Below, piece by piece: positions 7,851 to 16,348 of a DNA stretch of 64,000 nt (the stretch's first letter is position 1; the number at the start of each line of letters is the position of its first letter). The notes under the pieces were generated by a model. That model was given only the letters and a program-made list of their open reading frames with translations, was not told the origin of the DNA and searched no databases. A program made the translations under genes and the position numbers. Origin of the DNA: Sphingosinicella ginsenosidimutans (lineage in GTDB: Bacteria > Pseudomonadota > Alphaproteobacteria > Sphingomonadales > Sphingomonadaceae). The stretch lies in assembly GCF_007995055.1 (NCBI RefSeq), contig NZ_VOQQ01000001.1:2835001-2899000 (forward strand), in the 5' to 3' direction.

Positions 7851-8828
7851 ATGACCGGAGCGCTCGTCCAAGATCATTTTCGGCTCTCCGAGGGACTGGC
7901 CGCCATCGCATCACCGGTACGCGAGTTGCCCGCGAGGAGGCGGAGTGGGCCGACAATAGCTTATCTTTGCACGGATGGGTGCGGTGACCTGCGTGACCGA
8001 TTGCGACAACTGAGCTACCGATTTGATCAGGTTTACGTGCTGACAACGCAACGGATCGACCTTGAAAGGTGGCCAAATATTGCGGAGCTTGGATGGAAGG
8101 CTCACCGCGGACATGATCTCTTTCAAGGGTTGGCGACCACCAGTCTCGCCGTAGGTGCCGGGGTCGATCCGCAGTGGAATCTGCCCTGCAAGCGTTCGAT
8201 CGCTCTACTGCATGCAAGAACGCACGGATTCCGGATCGCCCTCTTGGTCGATGACGATGTCTGGCCGATATCTTGTGCCGACGTCGAGCTATTCGCACGG
8301 GTTGAGAACGGCATTCTCGGCAGGCCGCCAACCTCCGCGGCCGATCTAAGCGTCATCGAAGCTTGGTGCGGGCTTCGTGATCCGCACTGCTTCCCGAATG
8401 GAAATTATCTGTTTTTCGACGGAACGGCCGCGCTTGGCTTCTTCCCGAAGGTCTACAATGACGACTGGCTGTTCGTGACCAGCAGCGTCGCTGCGCAGCC
8501 GGCGACGCTGCCCTTCGGCGCGCTTCGGCACGGTGCTCGGCCGATCGATCCGCTCGAACGGGTTGCGCAGCAGGAATTTGGCGAAACGCTCGTCAAGGGT
8601 CTTTGCGATCCGGGCGCCCTTCCGCTCGATCAGGCATTCTGGCGCCGCATCTACGAGCTTCGCAGCAGGTTCCTTGAGAACCTCGCTCAACGGCAGATTT
8701 CGCTGACGCGGGGAAGAATCGTTGCCGAGGCGCTTCGAGCGCTATCCCGCTTCACGCCGGATGATCTGCTATTATGGTGTGATGCATTTCGACGGGACCT
8801 GGAGTGTTGGACCCAAGATGGGAAATGA
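7851..8828 (+). CDS. Glycosyltransferase-like protein, first gene of a four-gene operon
   Basis: A 325-residue protein. The N-terminal half alternates strands and helices (GPTIAYLCTDGCGDL, FDQVYVLTT), followed by ALLVDDDVWP near residue 130, a typical DxD nucleotide-sugar/metal motif, and a later NDDWLFVTSS near residue 205, as in GT-A glycosyltransferases. There is no membrane segment. The AAGGG directly before ATG is very close, so the true start may be slightly downstream. The stop overlaps the next gene by 11 bp, indicating translational coupling. Sugar donor and acceptor are unknown. Confidence 0.6.
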   Translation: MTGALVQDHFRLSEGLAAIASPVRELPARRRSGPTIAYLCTDGCGDLRDRLRQLSYRFDQVYVLTTQRIDLERWPNIAELGWKAHRGHDLFQGLATTSLAVGAGVDPQWNLPCKRSIALLHARTHGFRIALLVDDDVWPISCADVELFARVENGILGRPPTSAADLSVIEAWCGLRDPHCFPNGNYLFFDGTAALGFFPKVYNDDWLFVTSSVAAQPATLPFGALRHGARPIDPLERVAQQEFGETLVKGLCDPGALPLDQAFWRRIYELRSRFLENLAQRQISLTRGRIVAEALRALSRFTPDDLLLWCDAFRRDLECWTQDGK

Positions 8829-9657
8829 GGACGTGAAGCAGATAAAGACGCAAAAGGTGCATTTTTCGGTGCGCAAAGCGACGATCAAGGCGAGTGTGAC
8901 CAAGCCGAAGACGGTGATCGGCGGGGTTGTCCTGTTGCACGGCCTTTGCGTCGATCGCGACGAGTTCGATGGATTCTATCTCGATCTGGCCGAAGCTCTT
9001 GCGCGCGCCGGCCTTGTTTCGGTCCGCTTCGATTTCGCGGGACACGGCGTCCGACGAAAGGAATGGCGGGAATTTTCCATCGTGCAGCAATATGTCGAGA
9101 CGTGCGCCGCCATCGCATGGCTTGCCGAAACCTATGAACTCCAGCCAGCACGCGTTCGGCTCGTCGGAACGAGCTTCGGCGCGCCCCCGGCAATATTCTC
9201 AGCCTACAAAAGGGCCGACCTTGTCGACCGGATCGCGCTCATCTCACCTGTCCTGGACTATCAGGCGACATTCATAGACCCGATCTGCTCTTGGGGTAGG
9301 GAAAATTTCGGACCCGAGGCCTTGGCGAAGGCTTCTGACACGGGCGGACTAGTCATCGACGGCAAGCATCATCTGCCGACGCGCCTCTTCGACGAAATGG
9401 AGCTGATCGATCCGCTGGACCGGCTTTCGATGGTTCGGGCCAAGACGCTCATCATCCATGGTTCTACGGACTCGATGGTCCCGGTGGGCCCAGCGCGAGA
9501 GGCCGCCAAGAATAAAGGCGTCAAACTGATGGAGGAGCGGCAAATGGATCACGGCCCTTTCCATGTGGACGATGCTGATGGGGATTCGCCGGCCTCAGTC
9601 GCGCTTCGCGACAAGGTCATCGGCAGCGTGACCTCGCATTTGGCCGAGGGCCTGTAG
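8818..9657 (+). CDS. Alpha/beta hydrolase, second gene of the operon
   Basis: Start chosen at ATG 8818 (MGNEDVKQIK), overlapping the previous stop; the frame is open further upstream but only as a shadow of the glycosyltransferase gene. The 279-residue product has an oxyanion-region LLHGLCVDRDEF, the nucleophile elbow GTSFG near residue 123, a DPLDRL...KTLIIHGSTDSMVP acid region and a C-terminal DHGPFH histidine, so a complete Ser-Asp-His triad is visible. It resembles serine aminopeptidase/lysophospholipase-type hydrolases. Substrate unknown. It sits between a glycosyltransferase-like and an acyltransferase-like gene. Confidence 0.75.
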   Translation: MGNEDVKQIKTQKVHFSVRKATIKASVTKPKTVIGGVVLLHGLCVDRDEFDGFYLDLAEALARAGLVSVRFDFAGHGVRRKEWREFSIVQQYVETCAAIAWLAETYELQPARVRLVGTSFGAPPAIFSAYKRADLVDRIALISPVLDYQATFIDPICSWGRENFGPEALAKASDTGGLVIDGKHHLPTRLFDEMELIDPLDRLSMVRAKTLIIHGSTDSMVPVGPAREAAKNKGVKLMEERQMDHGPFHVDDADGDSPASVALRDKVIGSVTSHLAEGL

Positions 9658-9679
9658 GCTGGGAGCACAGGGCGGCGGC

Positions 9680-10225
9680 ATGTCAGGCGATGGACGTCCA
9701 CCCATGAGGCTACGACCGCTCCTCGACGGTCGAGCCCAGGACGCGGGTGTACCGCCGCGGATTGGAAGCGACGTCTGGGTGGGTGATCAGGTGCTGATCG
9801 GAGGTGGAACGGCGATCGGGGACGGCGCCATCCTCGATCACCACGTGATCCTAGAAAGCGACGTCCTGTTCGGCCGGCGCTCCCTCGCCTGTTACCGGGC
9901 GCAAATTTGTGCCGGATCGATTGTCGGAGAGAGATGCGTCATCGGCGGGTTCATTGGCGAACGATCCACAATCGGCGACAACTGCCGAGTCTTCGGCGCC
10001 CTGGTCCATCGCCATCCGCGCCACTGGGGTGGCTGGGACGACGATAACGAAATGGCGGACGGGCCCACGCTCGAAGCCGGCGTCTTTGTCGCGTTCGGCG
10101 CGGTCCTCGTTGGAAAAATCACGATTGGCGTCAACGCCTATGTTGGCGCGAATGCGGTGGTGACGCAGGACGTGCCACCGGGCAACACCATCGGCCCCGC
10201 GCAAGTCTGGGGCTGCCGGCGATGA
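9680..10225 (+). CDS. Left-handed beta-helix (hexapeptide-repeat) transferase-like protein
   Basis: 181 residues dominated by imperfect hexapeptide repeats (VWVGDQ, VLIGGG, TAIGDG, AILDHH, SIVGER, CVIGGF, STIGDN, then ITIGVN, AYVGAN, AVVTQD) as in acetyl- and acyltransferases of the LbH family. A loop after GALVHRHPRHW carries histidines that could serve as the catalytic base. It lies 22 bp behind the hydrolase gene and its end overlaps the next start by 4 bp (ATGA). Acceptor unknown. Together with the glycosyltransferase-like gene it suggests modification of a sugar-containing molecule. Confidence 0.8.
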   Translation: MSGDGRPPMRLRPLLDGRAQDAGVPPRIGSDVWVGDQVLIGGGTAIGDGAILDHHVILESDVLFGRRSLACYRAQICAGSIVGERCVIGGFIGERSTIGDNCRVFGALVHRHPRHWGGWDDDNEMADGPTLEAGVFVAFGAVLVGKITIGVNAYVGANAVVTQDVPPGNTIGPAQVWGCRR

Positions 10226-11163
10226 ATCTGTCGCTCAACGGATGGCTGACAGCGATGGACCCCGCCGTCACCGCAATCGGCGTGATCTTGGGTGTGGGCG
10301 CCATCCTCAATTCGGTCGTTCAGGGCATCCGGGCTGCGCCGCGGTATGTCAGATATCGGCTGGCGCGTCGCTTCTTCCGGTTCCGCAATGGGCAGCGTAT
10401 TCTGATCGTCTGCTCCGAGCTCGACAACGCGGAACAACGCCAATGGGTGGAACCGAACGAATTCATCTACATGCTCAAATATGGCGACTTGGACGCGTTG
10501 TTCGGCCTCGTCTCGCTAATCCGGGAGATCTATCCGCGCTGTCGCCTGGAAATCCTGAGCTCCAATGAAGCGCTTTCTAAGTCGGTCGATCTCGAGTGCG
10601 ACCTGATCCTCATCGGCGGTCCGGATTATAACAAGGTGTGCGAGCGCGTAATGGCGGAAGCGGATGCCTATGCCCAATATGTCGAGATACCGTGCGACGA
10701 TACCGACCCTTCGATCGCGCTGTGCACGAAAGATACCGGCATCTGGAAGGGCACGGACGTCAAAGAAGATTACGGTTATCTCGAAGTCGTGGAGAATCCC
10801 TTTGCCAAGGGACAACGCGTCTTCTTCTTTGGCGGATGTCACACGATCGGCGTGACAGGTGCGACGAAGATGTTTCAGCTCAAAAATGAACTCGGCGGCG
10901 GACTGACTAAGCGTGCACGAGAGAATATCAGGAAACTCATCCGCTTTTACAGATTCAGAGCAAGGATGCTGGTAATTTTTAGGGTAACGCTTCTCGGTGC
11001 GACCGTCCCAGAACCTAACCTGTCGACCGCGCAGTTTTTCGGCCCTCCTCGAAAATTCCTCGGTGTTGGGATCGAGGGCTTGGCTGCGCTCTGGCACAGG
11101 CTGGGCAGAACACCTGGCCCAACAATCGAAGCCGGCCTTGAAGACCCTAATCTTGCGTCTTAA
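10222..11163 (+). CDS. Membrane-anchored protein of unknown family, last gene of the operon
   Basis: 313 residues. An N-terminal hydrophobic segment (about residues 14-34, AVTAIGVILGVGAILNSVV) is followed by a basic stretch and a cytoplasmic alpha/beta domain containing RILIVCSELDN, DLILIGGPDYN (about 133) and FFFGGCHTIGVTGA (about 208-221). The two glycine-rich turns resemble a nucleotide- or sugar-nucleotide-binding Rossmann-like fold, but no named family was recognised. The start overlaps the acyltransferase stop. A terminator follows at 11227. Confidence 0.6.
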   Translation: MNLSLNGWLTAMDPAVTAIGVILGVGAILNSVVQGIRAAPRYVRYRLARRFFRFRNGQRILIVCSELDNAEQRQWVEPNEFIYMLKYGDLDALFGLVSLIREIYPRCRLEILSSNEALSKSVDLECDLILIGGPDYNKVCERVMAEADAYAQYVEIPCDDTDPSIALCTKDTGIWKGTDVKEDYGYLEVVENPFAKGQRVFFFGGCHTIGVTGATKMFQLKNELGGGLTKRARENIRKLIRFYRFRARMLVIFRVTLLGATVPEPNLSTAQFFGPPRKFLGVGIEGLAALWHRLGRTPGPTIEAGLEDPNLAS

Positions 11164-11226
11164 ACCTCAAGCGCCCTTCAGCAGACCTCAGACTAGCATT
11201 TTGAGCCTATTCGCCGAGATAGGTGG

Positions 11227-11258
11227 GCAGGCGGCAGGACTAATCGCCGCCTGCTTTG
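11227..11258 (+). terminator. Terminator of the four-gene operon
   Basis: A perfect 9-bp stem GCAGGCGGC/GCCGCCTGC with a 10-nt loop followed by TTT and an AT-rich run, 64 bp behind the last stop codon. Confidence 0.75.
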
Positions 11259-11350
11259 CATTATTTGTGGTCACCTCAGGCCAGAATCACCGGAATAATT
11301 GATAATACTCCAACATGGAGAAGAAGACGTCCTCCTGATTGCTTTTGACT

Positions 11351-11381
11351 CCAATATCTCGGTGATATAACGCGATATTGG
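11351..11381 (+). promoter_or_regulatory. Inverted repeat upstream of the 124-residue protein gene
   Basis: CCAATATC and GATATTGG form an 8-bp perfect inverted repeat with a 15-nt AT-rich spacer, ending 8 bp before the ATG at 11390. It is a candidate operator; the binding protein is unknown. Confidence 0.5.
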
Positions 11382-11389
11382 GGGTGCCA

Positions 11390-11767
11390 ATGAAACTCCT
11401 ACTTCGCCGCAACCAACGATCCGGCCTTCTCGGGAAGGTCGCCTTCCAGCTCGACGTTCGCGCCGATCTTTCCGACGAGGAGCAGAGGAACATCACCCGA
11501 TATCGCCTCGGCGACACCATGCTGTATGAGAGCCACGAGATGCTCGATCGGGGGAGCGGTCTCCTCGGTTTGGCCTCCCGGCTGGCATACAAGGCGGTGA
11601 CGCTCACCGTGAGCGTCAACGACCTGGCCGGTGGCAAGCGCATCGAGTGCAAGGATATCGTCGAGATGCTGGCGATCGAGGAGCACGTGACCGAAGCCGC
11701 CCGCACGTTCGCGCAGGTGCTCCATGCCGCCGCCCATTTCGGCGGCGAGGAGGTCGTCGAGATATAG
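11390..11767 (+). CDS. Hypothetical protein preceding a VirD4/HerA-like ATPase
   Basis: ATG 11390 (MKLLLRRNQRSGLLGKV) has GGGGG about 6 bp upstream; a GTG further upstream (11378) would add four residues. The 125-residue product has beta-rich N-terminal and helical C-terminal halves and no signal or membrane segment. Not recognised. It precedes the large ATPase gene by about 60 bp on the same strand and likely forms a unit with it. Confidence 0.55.
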   Translation: MKLLLRRNQRSGLLGKVAFQLDVRADLSDEEQRNITRYRLGDTMLYESHEMLDRGSGLLGLASRLAYKAVTLTVSVNDLAGGKRIECKDIVEMLAIEEHVTEAARTFAQVLHAAAHFGGEEVVEI

Positions 11768-11826
11768 GGCTCTGGGGGAACTCGAACCTTAGCAACTGGC
11801 TTTCCGGCAGCGCCCGCGGCCGGGAG

Positions 11827-14424
11827 ATGCGCGATATGCGCCGCGCGTGGGACCAGACCGAGGGCGCGTGGCGCGCCTCGCCCTTCCATGACGAGCGCTA
11901 CGCCTTCGAGGTCGCCAAGGCCGTCATGCGCGAAGTCGGGGAACGCTGCGAGCGGCAGCCGGCGTGGTGCATCATGGTCGAAATCGCCATGACGGCCGCC
12001 GCCTTCCTCGACCTTGAGGACGTGGAGCCGTTCGCGCTCGACTGGCCGGCCATCGAGGGGGATGCGTCGGTCGCCGTGGCTGCCCGCCAGATGATGGCCC
12101 GCCGCAGGCGGTGGGCCTTCGAGTATGACCAGATGCTCGGCATCGTGCGCCGGCAGCTCGTGGATGCCTTCCTCATGCTCATCCGCGCGATGCCGGAGAG
12201 TTGCTTCGACACGGACGACGAGGGAGCGTTCACCGTGCCGCTCGTGAGCCTTCTTGACCGGCCGGCGGAGGTCGTCGAGCGGCTCATGGTGTTCCTGTAC
12301 GACAACGGCGCCCTTCAACACGAACTCTTCCACTATGCCCGCGAGCGGCTCGCCACGAACTTGCTCGTCGCCTCGGGCCTCCCGCCGAGCGCCAACCCCC
12401 GCGAGCACGCCGACCGGCTGGTGATGCCCACCCGCAAGAAAAGCGCCACGCCCACGGAGCTTGCCGATCTCTATCTCGCCGGAACGCCGTTTGCGGACTT
12501 GCTCGCCCTTCCCGTTCCGTTCCATATCCCGGCCAGCGCCCGCTTCGAGCATTGCCACATCGTAGGCGGCACGGGCCACGGCAAGACCCAGCTCATGCAG
12601 CGCATGATCCACGCCGATCTCGTCGCGGCTCGGAACGACGGCCGTTCCGTCGTCGTGATCGACAGCCAGGGCGACCTCATCAACAAGCTGGTCCGGCTCG
12701 ACCTGTTCGCTCCCGACGAGCGGGGATCGCTCGCCGATCGCCTCGTTCTCATTGACCCCTCGGACGTTGAGTATCCGGCGTCGCTCAACCTCTTTGACGC
12801 GCCCCTGTCGCGCACGGCCGCATACGGCCCGGCCGACCGGGAGCGGGTCCTGAACGGCGTCGTGGAGCTGTATGAGAGCTTTTTCGGGGCGCTGTTGGGC
12901 GCGGAGCTGACGCAGAAGCAGGGCGTCATTTTCCGGTACCTGGCCCGCCTCATGCTCGCCATTCCCGGCGCCACCATCGGCACGCTCATGCAGCTCATGG
13001 AGGACGGCCGGGCGTACCGGTCGCAGATGGAAAGCTTGCCGGGATCGGCCCGCCGCTTCTTCGAGACGGAGTTCTTCCACCCCTCCTTTGCCGCCACCAA
13101 GAAGCAGATTCTGAAACGCCTGTGGGGCGTCCTCTCGACCCCGGCCTTCGAGCGCATGTTCGCGCAGCGGCACAACAAGCTCGACCTCTTCACGGCCACC
13201 AACGACGGCAAGATCATCCTCATCAACACCGCCAAGGACCTCCTCAAGACCGAGGGGAGCGCGCTCTTCGGCCGCTTCTTCGTCTCCATGCTCGCGCAGG
13301 CCGCGCTTGAGCGCTCCACCATCCCAGAGAGCAGGCGCACGCCCACCTTCGTGTACGTGGACGAGGCGCAGGAGTATTTCGACGACACCGTGGAGACGAT
13401 CCTTTCGCAGGGAAGGAAATACGGCGTCGGGATCACGCTGGCCCACCAGTCGCTCGACCAGCTCTCCCCGCGCCTCAAGGCCGCCTTCCTCTCCAATACG
13501 AGCCTCAAATGCGCGGGCGGCGTCTCCGCGAAAGACGCGCGGGCGCTTTCAAGCGAGCTGCACACGACGCCCGAGTTCATCGAAGGGATGCGACGGCGAA
13601 GCGACCGGACGGAGTTCGCCGTCTGGCTCAAGAATCGGACGCCCGAGGCCCTCAACCTCACCGTTCCTTTGGGCTTCCTCGAGCGCCAACCGACGCTCTC
13701 CGAGGAAGCGTATGACGAGCTGATCGAGCGCAACCGCGAGCGGTATTGCGGCCGCATGGAGGACATGGTGGAGGAGTTGCCGCCGGCCGCCGCCATGCTC
13801 GCGATCGAATCGCGCGAGCCATCACCCGCCGCGCCGGAGATCCCCGCCGACAGGGAGGCCGAACGGCCCCCTCCCCTCGCGCGCCCGTCGCCCGCATCCT
13901 CGCCCTCCCGCAAGCTTGGCAAGGGCGGCCCCAAGCACCGCTATCTCCAATCGCTGGTCAAGGAGCTGGGCGAGCAGCAGGGCTTCCGCGCCACCATCGA
14001 AGCGCCGCTGCCTGGCGGCGGGCAGATCGACGTGCTTTTGGAGCAGGGCGAGACGGCCGTGCCGGTGGAAATCTCCGTGACCACGCCCGCCGAGTACGAG
14101 TGCGGCAATATCCGCAAATGCCTGGCGGCGGGCTTCCCACGCGTCGCGTTCGTCCTCGCCAAATCCAAGGCCACCCACGGCCGCTTTCAGTCCGCCCTCC
14201 TCGCCGGCCTTACGCCCGAGGAGCAGGCGCGCGTCGCCATTCTCGCGCCCGAGGACATTCCCGACTATATCGCCGCGCTCTCGCCCGCTCCTGCGCCCTC
14301 CGAATCCGTGGTGAAGGGATGGAAGGTGCGCGTGTCGCGCACGTCCGTGTCGCCCGAGGACGCCAAGGAGCGCCGGGACCGGCTGGCGAAGATCGTGGCG
14401 CGATCGCTCTCGCGCGGAGATTGA
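11827..14424 (+). CDS. VirD4/HerA-like ATPase with restriction-endonuclease-like C-terminal domain
   Basis: 865 residues from ATG 11827; a second ATG three codons on has better spacing from GGGAG. Walker A GGTGHGKTQ lies near 246-254, Walker B TFVYVDEAQEY near 506-516, and between and after them are the DSQGDLINKLV and LAHQSLDQLSP signatures of TraG/TraD/VirD4-like coupling ATPases. No N-terminal membrane segments are present, unlike true coupling proteins. A Pro-rich linker (about 660-700) leads to a domain with GGGQIDVLLEQ...VPVEIS (about 728-750), the D-(x)n-ExS/K arrangement of PD-(D/E)XK nucleases with Ser in place of the usual Lys. A DNA-translocating role is inferred; no relaxase or mating genes are nearby. 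Confidence 0.8.
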   Translation: MRDMRRAWDQTEGAWRASPFHDERYAFEVAKAVMREVGERCERQPAWCIMVEIAMTAAAFLDLEDVEPFALDWPAIEGDASVAVAARQMMARRRRWAFEYDQMLGIVRRQLVDAFLMLIRAMPESCFDTDDEGAFTVPLVSLLDRPAEVVERLMVFLYDNGALQHELFHYARERLATNLLVASGLPPSANPREHADRLVMPTRKKSATPTELADLYLAGTPFADLLALPVPFHIPASARFEHCHIVGGTGHGKTQLMQRMIHADLVAARNDGRSVVVIDSQGDLINKLVRLDLFAPDERGSLADRLVLIDPSDVEYPASLNLFDAPLSRTAAYGPADRERVLNGVVELYESFFGALLGAELTQKQGVIFRYLARLMLAIPGATIGTLMQLMEDGRAYRSQMESLPGSARRFFETEFFHPSFAATKKQILKRLWGVLSTPAFERMFAQRHNKLDLFTATNDGKIILINTAKDLLKTEGSALFGRFFVSMLAQAALERSTIPESRRTPTFVYVDEAQEYFDDTVETILSQGRKYGVGITLAHQSLDQLSPRLKAAFLSNTSLKCAGGVSAKDARALSSELHTTPEFIEGMRRRSDRTEFAVWLKNRTPEALNLTVPLGFLERQPTLSEEAYDELIERNRERYCGRMEDMVEELPPAAAMLAIESREPSPAAPEIPADREAERPPPLARPSPASSPSRKLGKGGPKHRYLQSLVKELGEQQGFRATIEAPLPGGGQIDVLLEQGETAVPVEISVTTPAEYECGNIRKCLAAGFPRVAFVLAKSKATHGRFQSALLAGLTPEEQARVAILAPEDIPDYIAALSPAPAPSESVVKGWKVRVSRTSVSPEDAKERRDRLAKIVARSLSRGD

Positions 14425-14425
14425 C

Positions 14426-14527
14426 GTGCGCGGACGAAAGACCCCGCTCCTGCTTCGGCTAGAGTTCATCATCGTGCTAGCGCTGGTACTTGCCGCGCTG
14501 GCCTCGGGCCTGCTGTCCCGGCTCTAG
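14426..14527 (+). CDS. Possible 33-residue membrane miniprotein
   Basis: A GTG start one base after the ATPase stop codon encodes a basic N-terminus (VRGRKTPLLLRL) and one hydrophobic helix (FIIVLALVLAALASGLL). The position directly after the ATPase gene and the clean single-helix profile support it; the length is too short for certainty. Confidence 0.35.
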   Translation: MRGRKTPLLLRLEFIIVLALVLAALASGLLSRL

Positions 14528-14532
14528 AGAGG

Positions 14533-14883
14533 TTAGGCTTCCTGCACGGTCAAATCCGCGCCGCACCGTGAGCAGATTCGTTCGGGCACTACGCGGTGCC
14601 GGAGTGTAATCCACCCGACCAATGTATTACGCGGGCCGAACACCTCCGTTATGAAGGCGGATTTGTCGCATTGCGTGCATCGCACCGCCAGATTGGCGAC
14701 GCTATGGACAATGGCCGGAACGACAAGGGCCAGTACGAGGCGGTATCGTTGATGAGGAAAGAAAAAGGCTGCGATGCCAAGCCCAAGCGCGATCGTGAGG
14801 GTGACATAGCTGAAACGCCAGCCGAGTTGGTAGGTCGTCACCGGCCGGCTGCGCTTGTTGTATTGACGAGGGACGGCGGACAC
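14533..14883 (-). CDS. Membrane protein with C-terminal zinc ribbon
   Basis: 116 residues: two hydrophobic helices (about 25-42 and 48-65), then two CxxC pairs (CTQC near 70, CSRC near 105). The only ATG lies at 14883, giving a 46-bp overlap with the upstream gene of the same strand, so it is the last gene of the export operon or coupled to it. Function unknown. Confidence 0.6.
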   Translation of the reverse strand: MSAVPRQYNKRSRPVTTYQLGWRFSYVTLTIALGLGIAAFFFPHQRYRLVLALVVPAIVHSVANLAVRCTQCDKSAFITEVFGPRNTLVGWITLRHRVVPERICSRCGADLTVQEA

Positions 14884-15695
14884 GTTCCAAGAGCGGGAAG
14901 CGGCCTCGACCTTGCCGCGTTGAAAGCAGAACCGTTGGGATCATAGGCCGGCCGATACTGTGGGCGAAAGCCAAGCCGGCCGAGCGTTGTGGGTAGCTCT
15001 TCTGCCTGCGGCCACCACCCCTCGACATTGCGGATACCAAAGGCCGCCAGTTGCTCGCGGGTTGGAATGAAGCCGGTATATCGCCAAGCAATCATATATC
15101 TGCGTGGGTCATTAGGCGGTCGCCGCTCGTCCTCTGCCACGCAAATTGGCTGCGTCAGCTTCGCCGCCACATCCAAGATTCCAATGTCGGCGCCGACGCT
15201 GCGGTAGAAGGATGCGGCCGCACCATACTGCCTCGCAAAGGCATCGGCGGCACCGTTTCTGCCCGATTGACGAAGTAAGTGCACCATCAGCGACGGGCTG
15301 AGATGATAGGCCACAATCGAACCCGGCAGGATTGTCTTGTGGCGGCCTGCGACGAATACATAAATGGCGCACGCCGAGACGCACATTCGATCCACCGCAA
15401 CATCGAGTCCTCGGTCTCGAATCGCTTCACCGACCGTGAGGGCGTCCGGGCCTTCACCTCCAGGGCTTGTGATTACCAGTCGGCTTACGTTGCGATGGGG
15501 ATCACGCACCGTCTCTGCCAATTCGCGCGCGCCCTCGCCCTGCAAGAGTCCGCGATATATCACGGCATCGCCCGCCATTCGCAGCTCGAAGCTGTTGGGC
15601 GCCGCCGTCTCACGCGCGCAGCCGGGCATACACGAGAGAAATGCCAGTGGTAGCGCCAAGGTGCCAAGCAAAATCTTCATTATCGCGAATTCCAA
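14838..15695 (-). CDS. Exported ClpP/crotonase-like lipoprotein (COG3904-like)
   Basis: 285 residues. MKILLGTLALPLAFLSCMPGC gives a signal peptide with a possible lipobox; the ATG five codons downstream of 15695 is an equally good start. ITSPGGEGPDA (about 75) and CVSACAIYVFVAG (about 104-116), with GSIVAYH after it, match the oxyanion loop, Ser nucleophile and His of ClpP-like periplasmic proteins. The gene lies 42 bp behind the double-glycine-leader gene. A role in processing or degrading the exported protein is inference. Confidence 0.7.
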   Translation of the reverse strand: MEFAIMKILLGTLALPLAFLSCMPGCARETAAPNSFELRMAGDAVIYRGLLQGEGARELAETVRDPHRNVSRLVITSPGGEGPDALTVGEAIRDRGLDVAVDRMCVSACAIYVFVAGRHKTILPGSIVAYHLSPSLMVHLLRQSGRNGAADAFARQYGAAASFYRSVGADIGILDVAAKLTQPICVAEDERRPPNDPRRYMIAWRYTGFIPTREQLAAFGIRNVEGWWPQAEELPTTLGRLGFRPQYRPAYDPNGSAFNAARSRPLPALGTCPPSLVNTTSAAGR

Positions 15696-15737
15696 GGAAG
15701 GTGGCTGCGGCAGGTTCTACCACAGCCACCTACATAT

Positions 15738-16328
15738 CTAATTCAGGGGCTCATCGACCTCATGGCCGCCGCCGCCAGGGGGATCATACGGGCTGCCCGC
15801 CATACGATAAAGACCATCCGACACTGATTCGAAGGCATTTTGGAAACCGGCGCTGATATCACTGAAACTCATGCCGTAGGTGGCTTGCCCGCCGGGCGTG
15901 CCGACTACCCAGGCTGTACTGGAAATCGATCCATCAGGGTTAAGGCTTACTCCCATGCCCGGCTGACCGGTAACTGACGCCGACAAACCGGAGAGATAGG
16001 CGTCGACGTTGTCGGAATAGCCGAGAGTGATGTCCACAGGAGTCGCCCCTCCGCCAACTCCGGCATAGACATAAAGATCACCCGCGCCGTAGCAGGCACC
16101 GATTGCAAGTAGGTCGGAATAGCCCAGACACGCAAAGACGTTGTCTATATTGAAGTCAGACGGTGCATTCACGTGAAGACTCATGAAATTACCATTGTCG
16201 TCGTAAGTCTCCGTGATGCTCGCGCCATCTCTATCTGTATAAGAATACGTGAAATTGCCACCCGCGACGAGCGCGACCTCATGCGGTTCAAGCTCCCGCA
16301 ATACTGACATGGTGCTTTGCATGTTCAT
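15738..16328 (-). CDS. Double-glycine-leader exported protein (bacteriocin-like precursor)
   Basis: 196 residues. The N-terminus MSVLRELEPHEVALVAGG is a classical double-glycine leader: hydrophobic positions are spaced before GG and cleavage is expected after residue 24. The remaining about 172 residues are rich in Gly, Ser, Asp and Tyr, with a CLGYSDLLAIGAC segment holding the only two cysteines and a Gly/Pro-rich end. AAGGAGA precedes the start. The next gene upstream on the same strand encodes a C39 peptidase-ABC transporter, the enzyme class that cleaves such leaders. The mature part is long for a bacteriocin, so it could equally be a secreted effector. Activity unknown. Confidence 0.75.
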   Translation of the reverse strand: MNMQSTMSVLRELEPHEVALVAGGNFTYSYTDRDGASITETYDDNGNFMSLHVNAPSDFNIDNVFACLGYSDLLAIGACYGAGDLYVYAGVGGGATPVDITLGYSDNVDAYLSGLSASVTGQPGMGVSLNPDGSISSTAWVVGTPGGQATYGMSFSDISAGFQNAFESVSDGLYRMAGSPYDPPGGGGHEVDEPLN

Positions 16329-16348
16329 TTCCGCTTCTCCTTAGCGCC

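Noticed and set aside
11287..13446. 719-codon open frame on the minus strand
   Set aside because: It is antisense to the VirD4/HerA-like gene; its residues (many Arg, Gly, Glu, His) show only the mirror of GC-rich codons and no motif.
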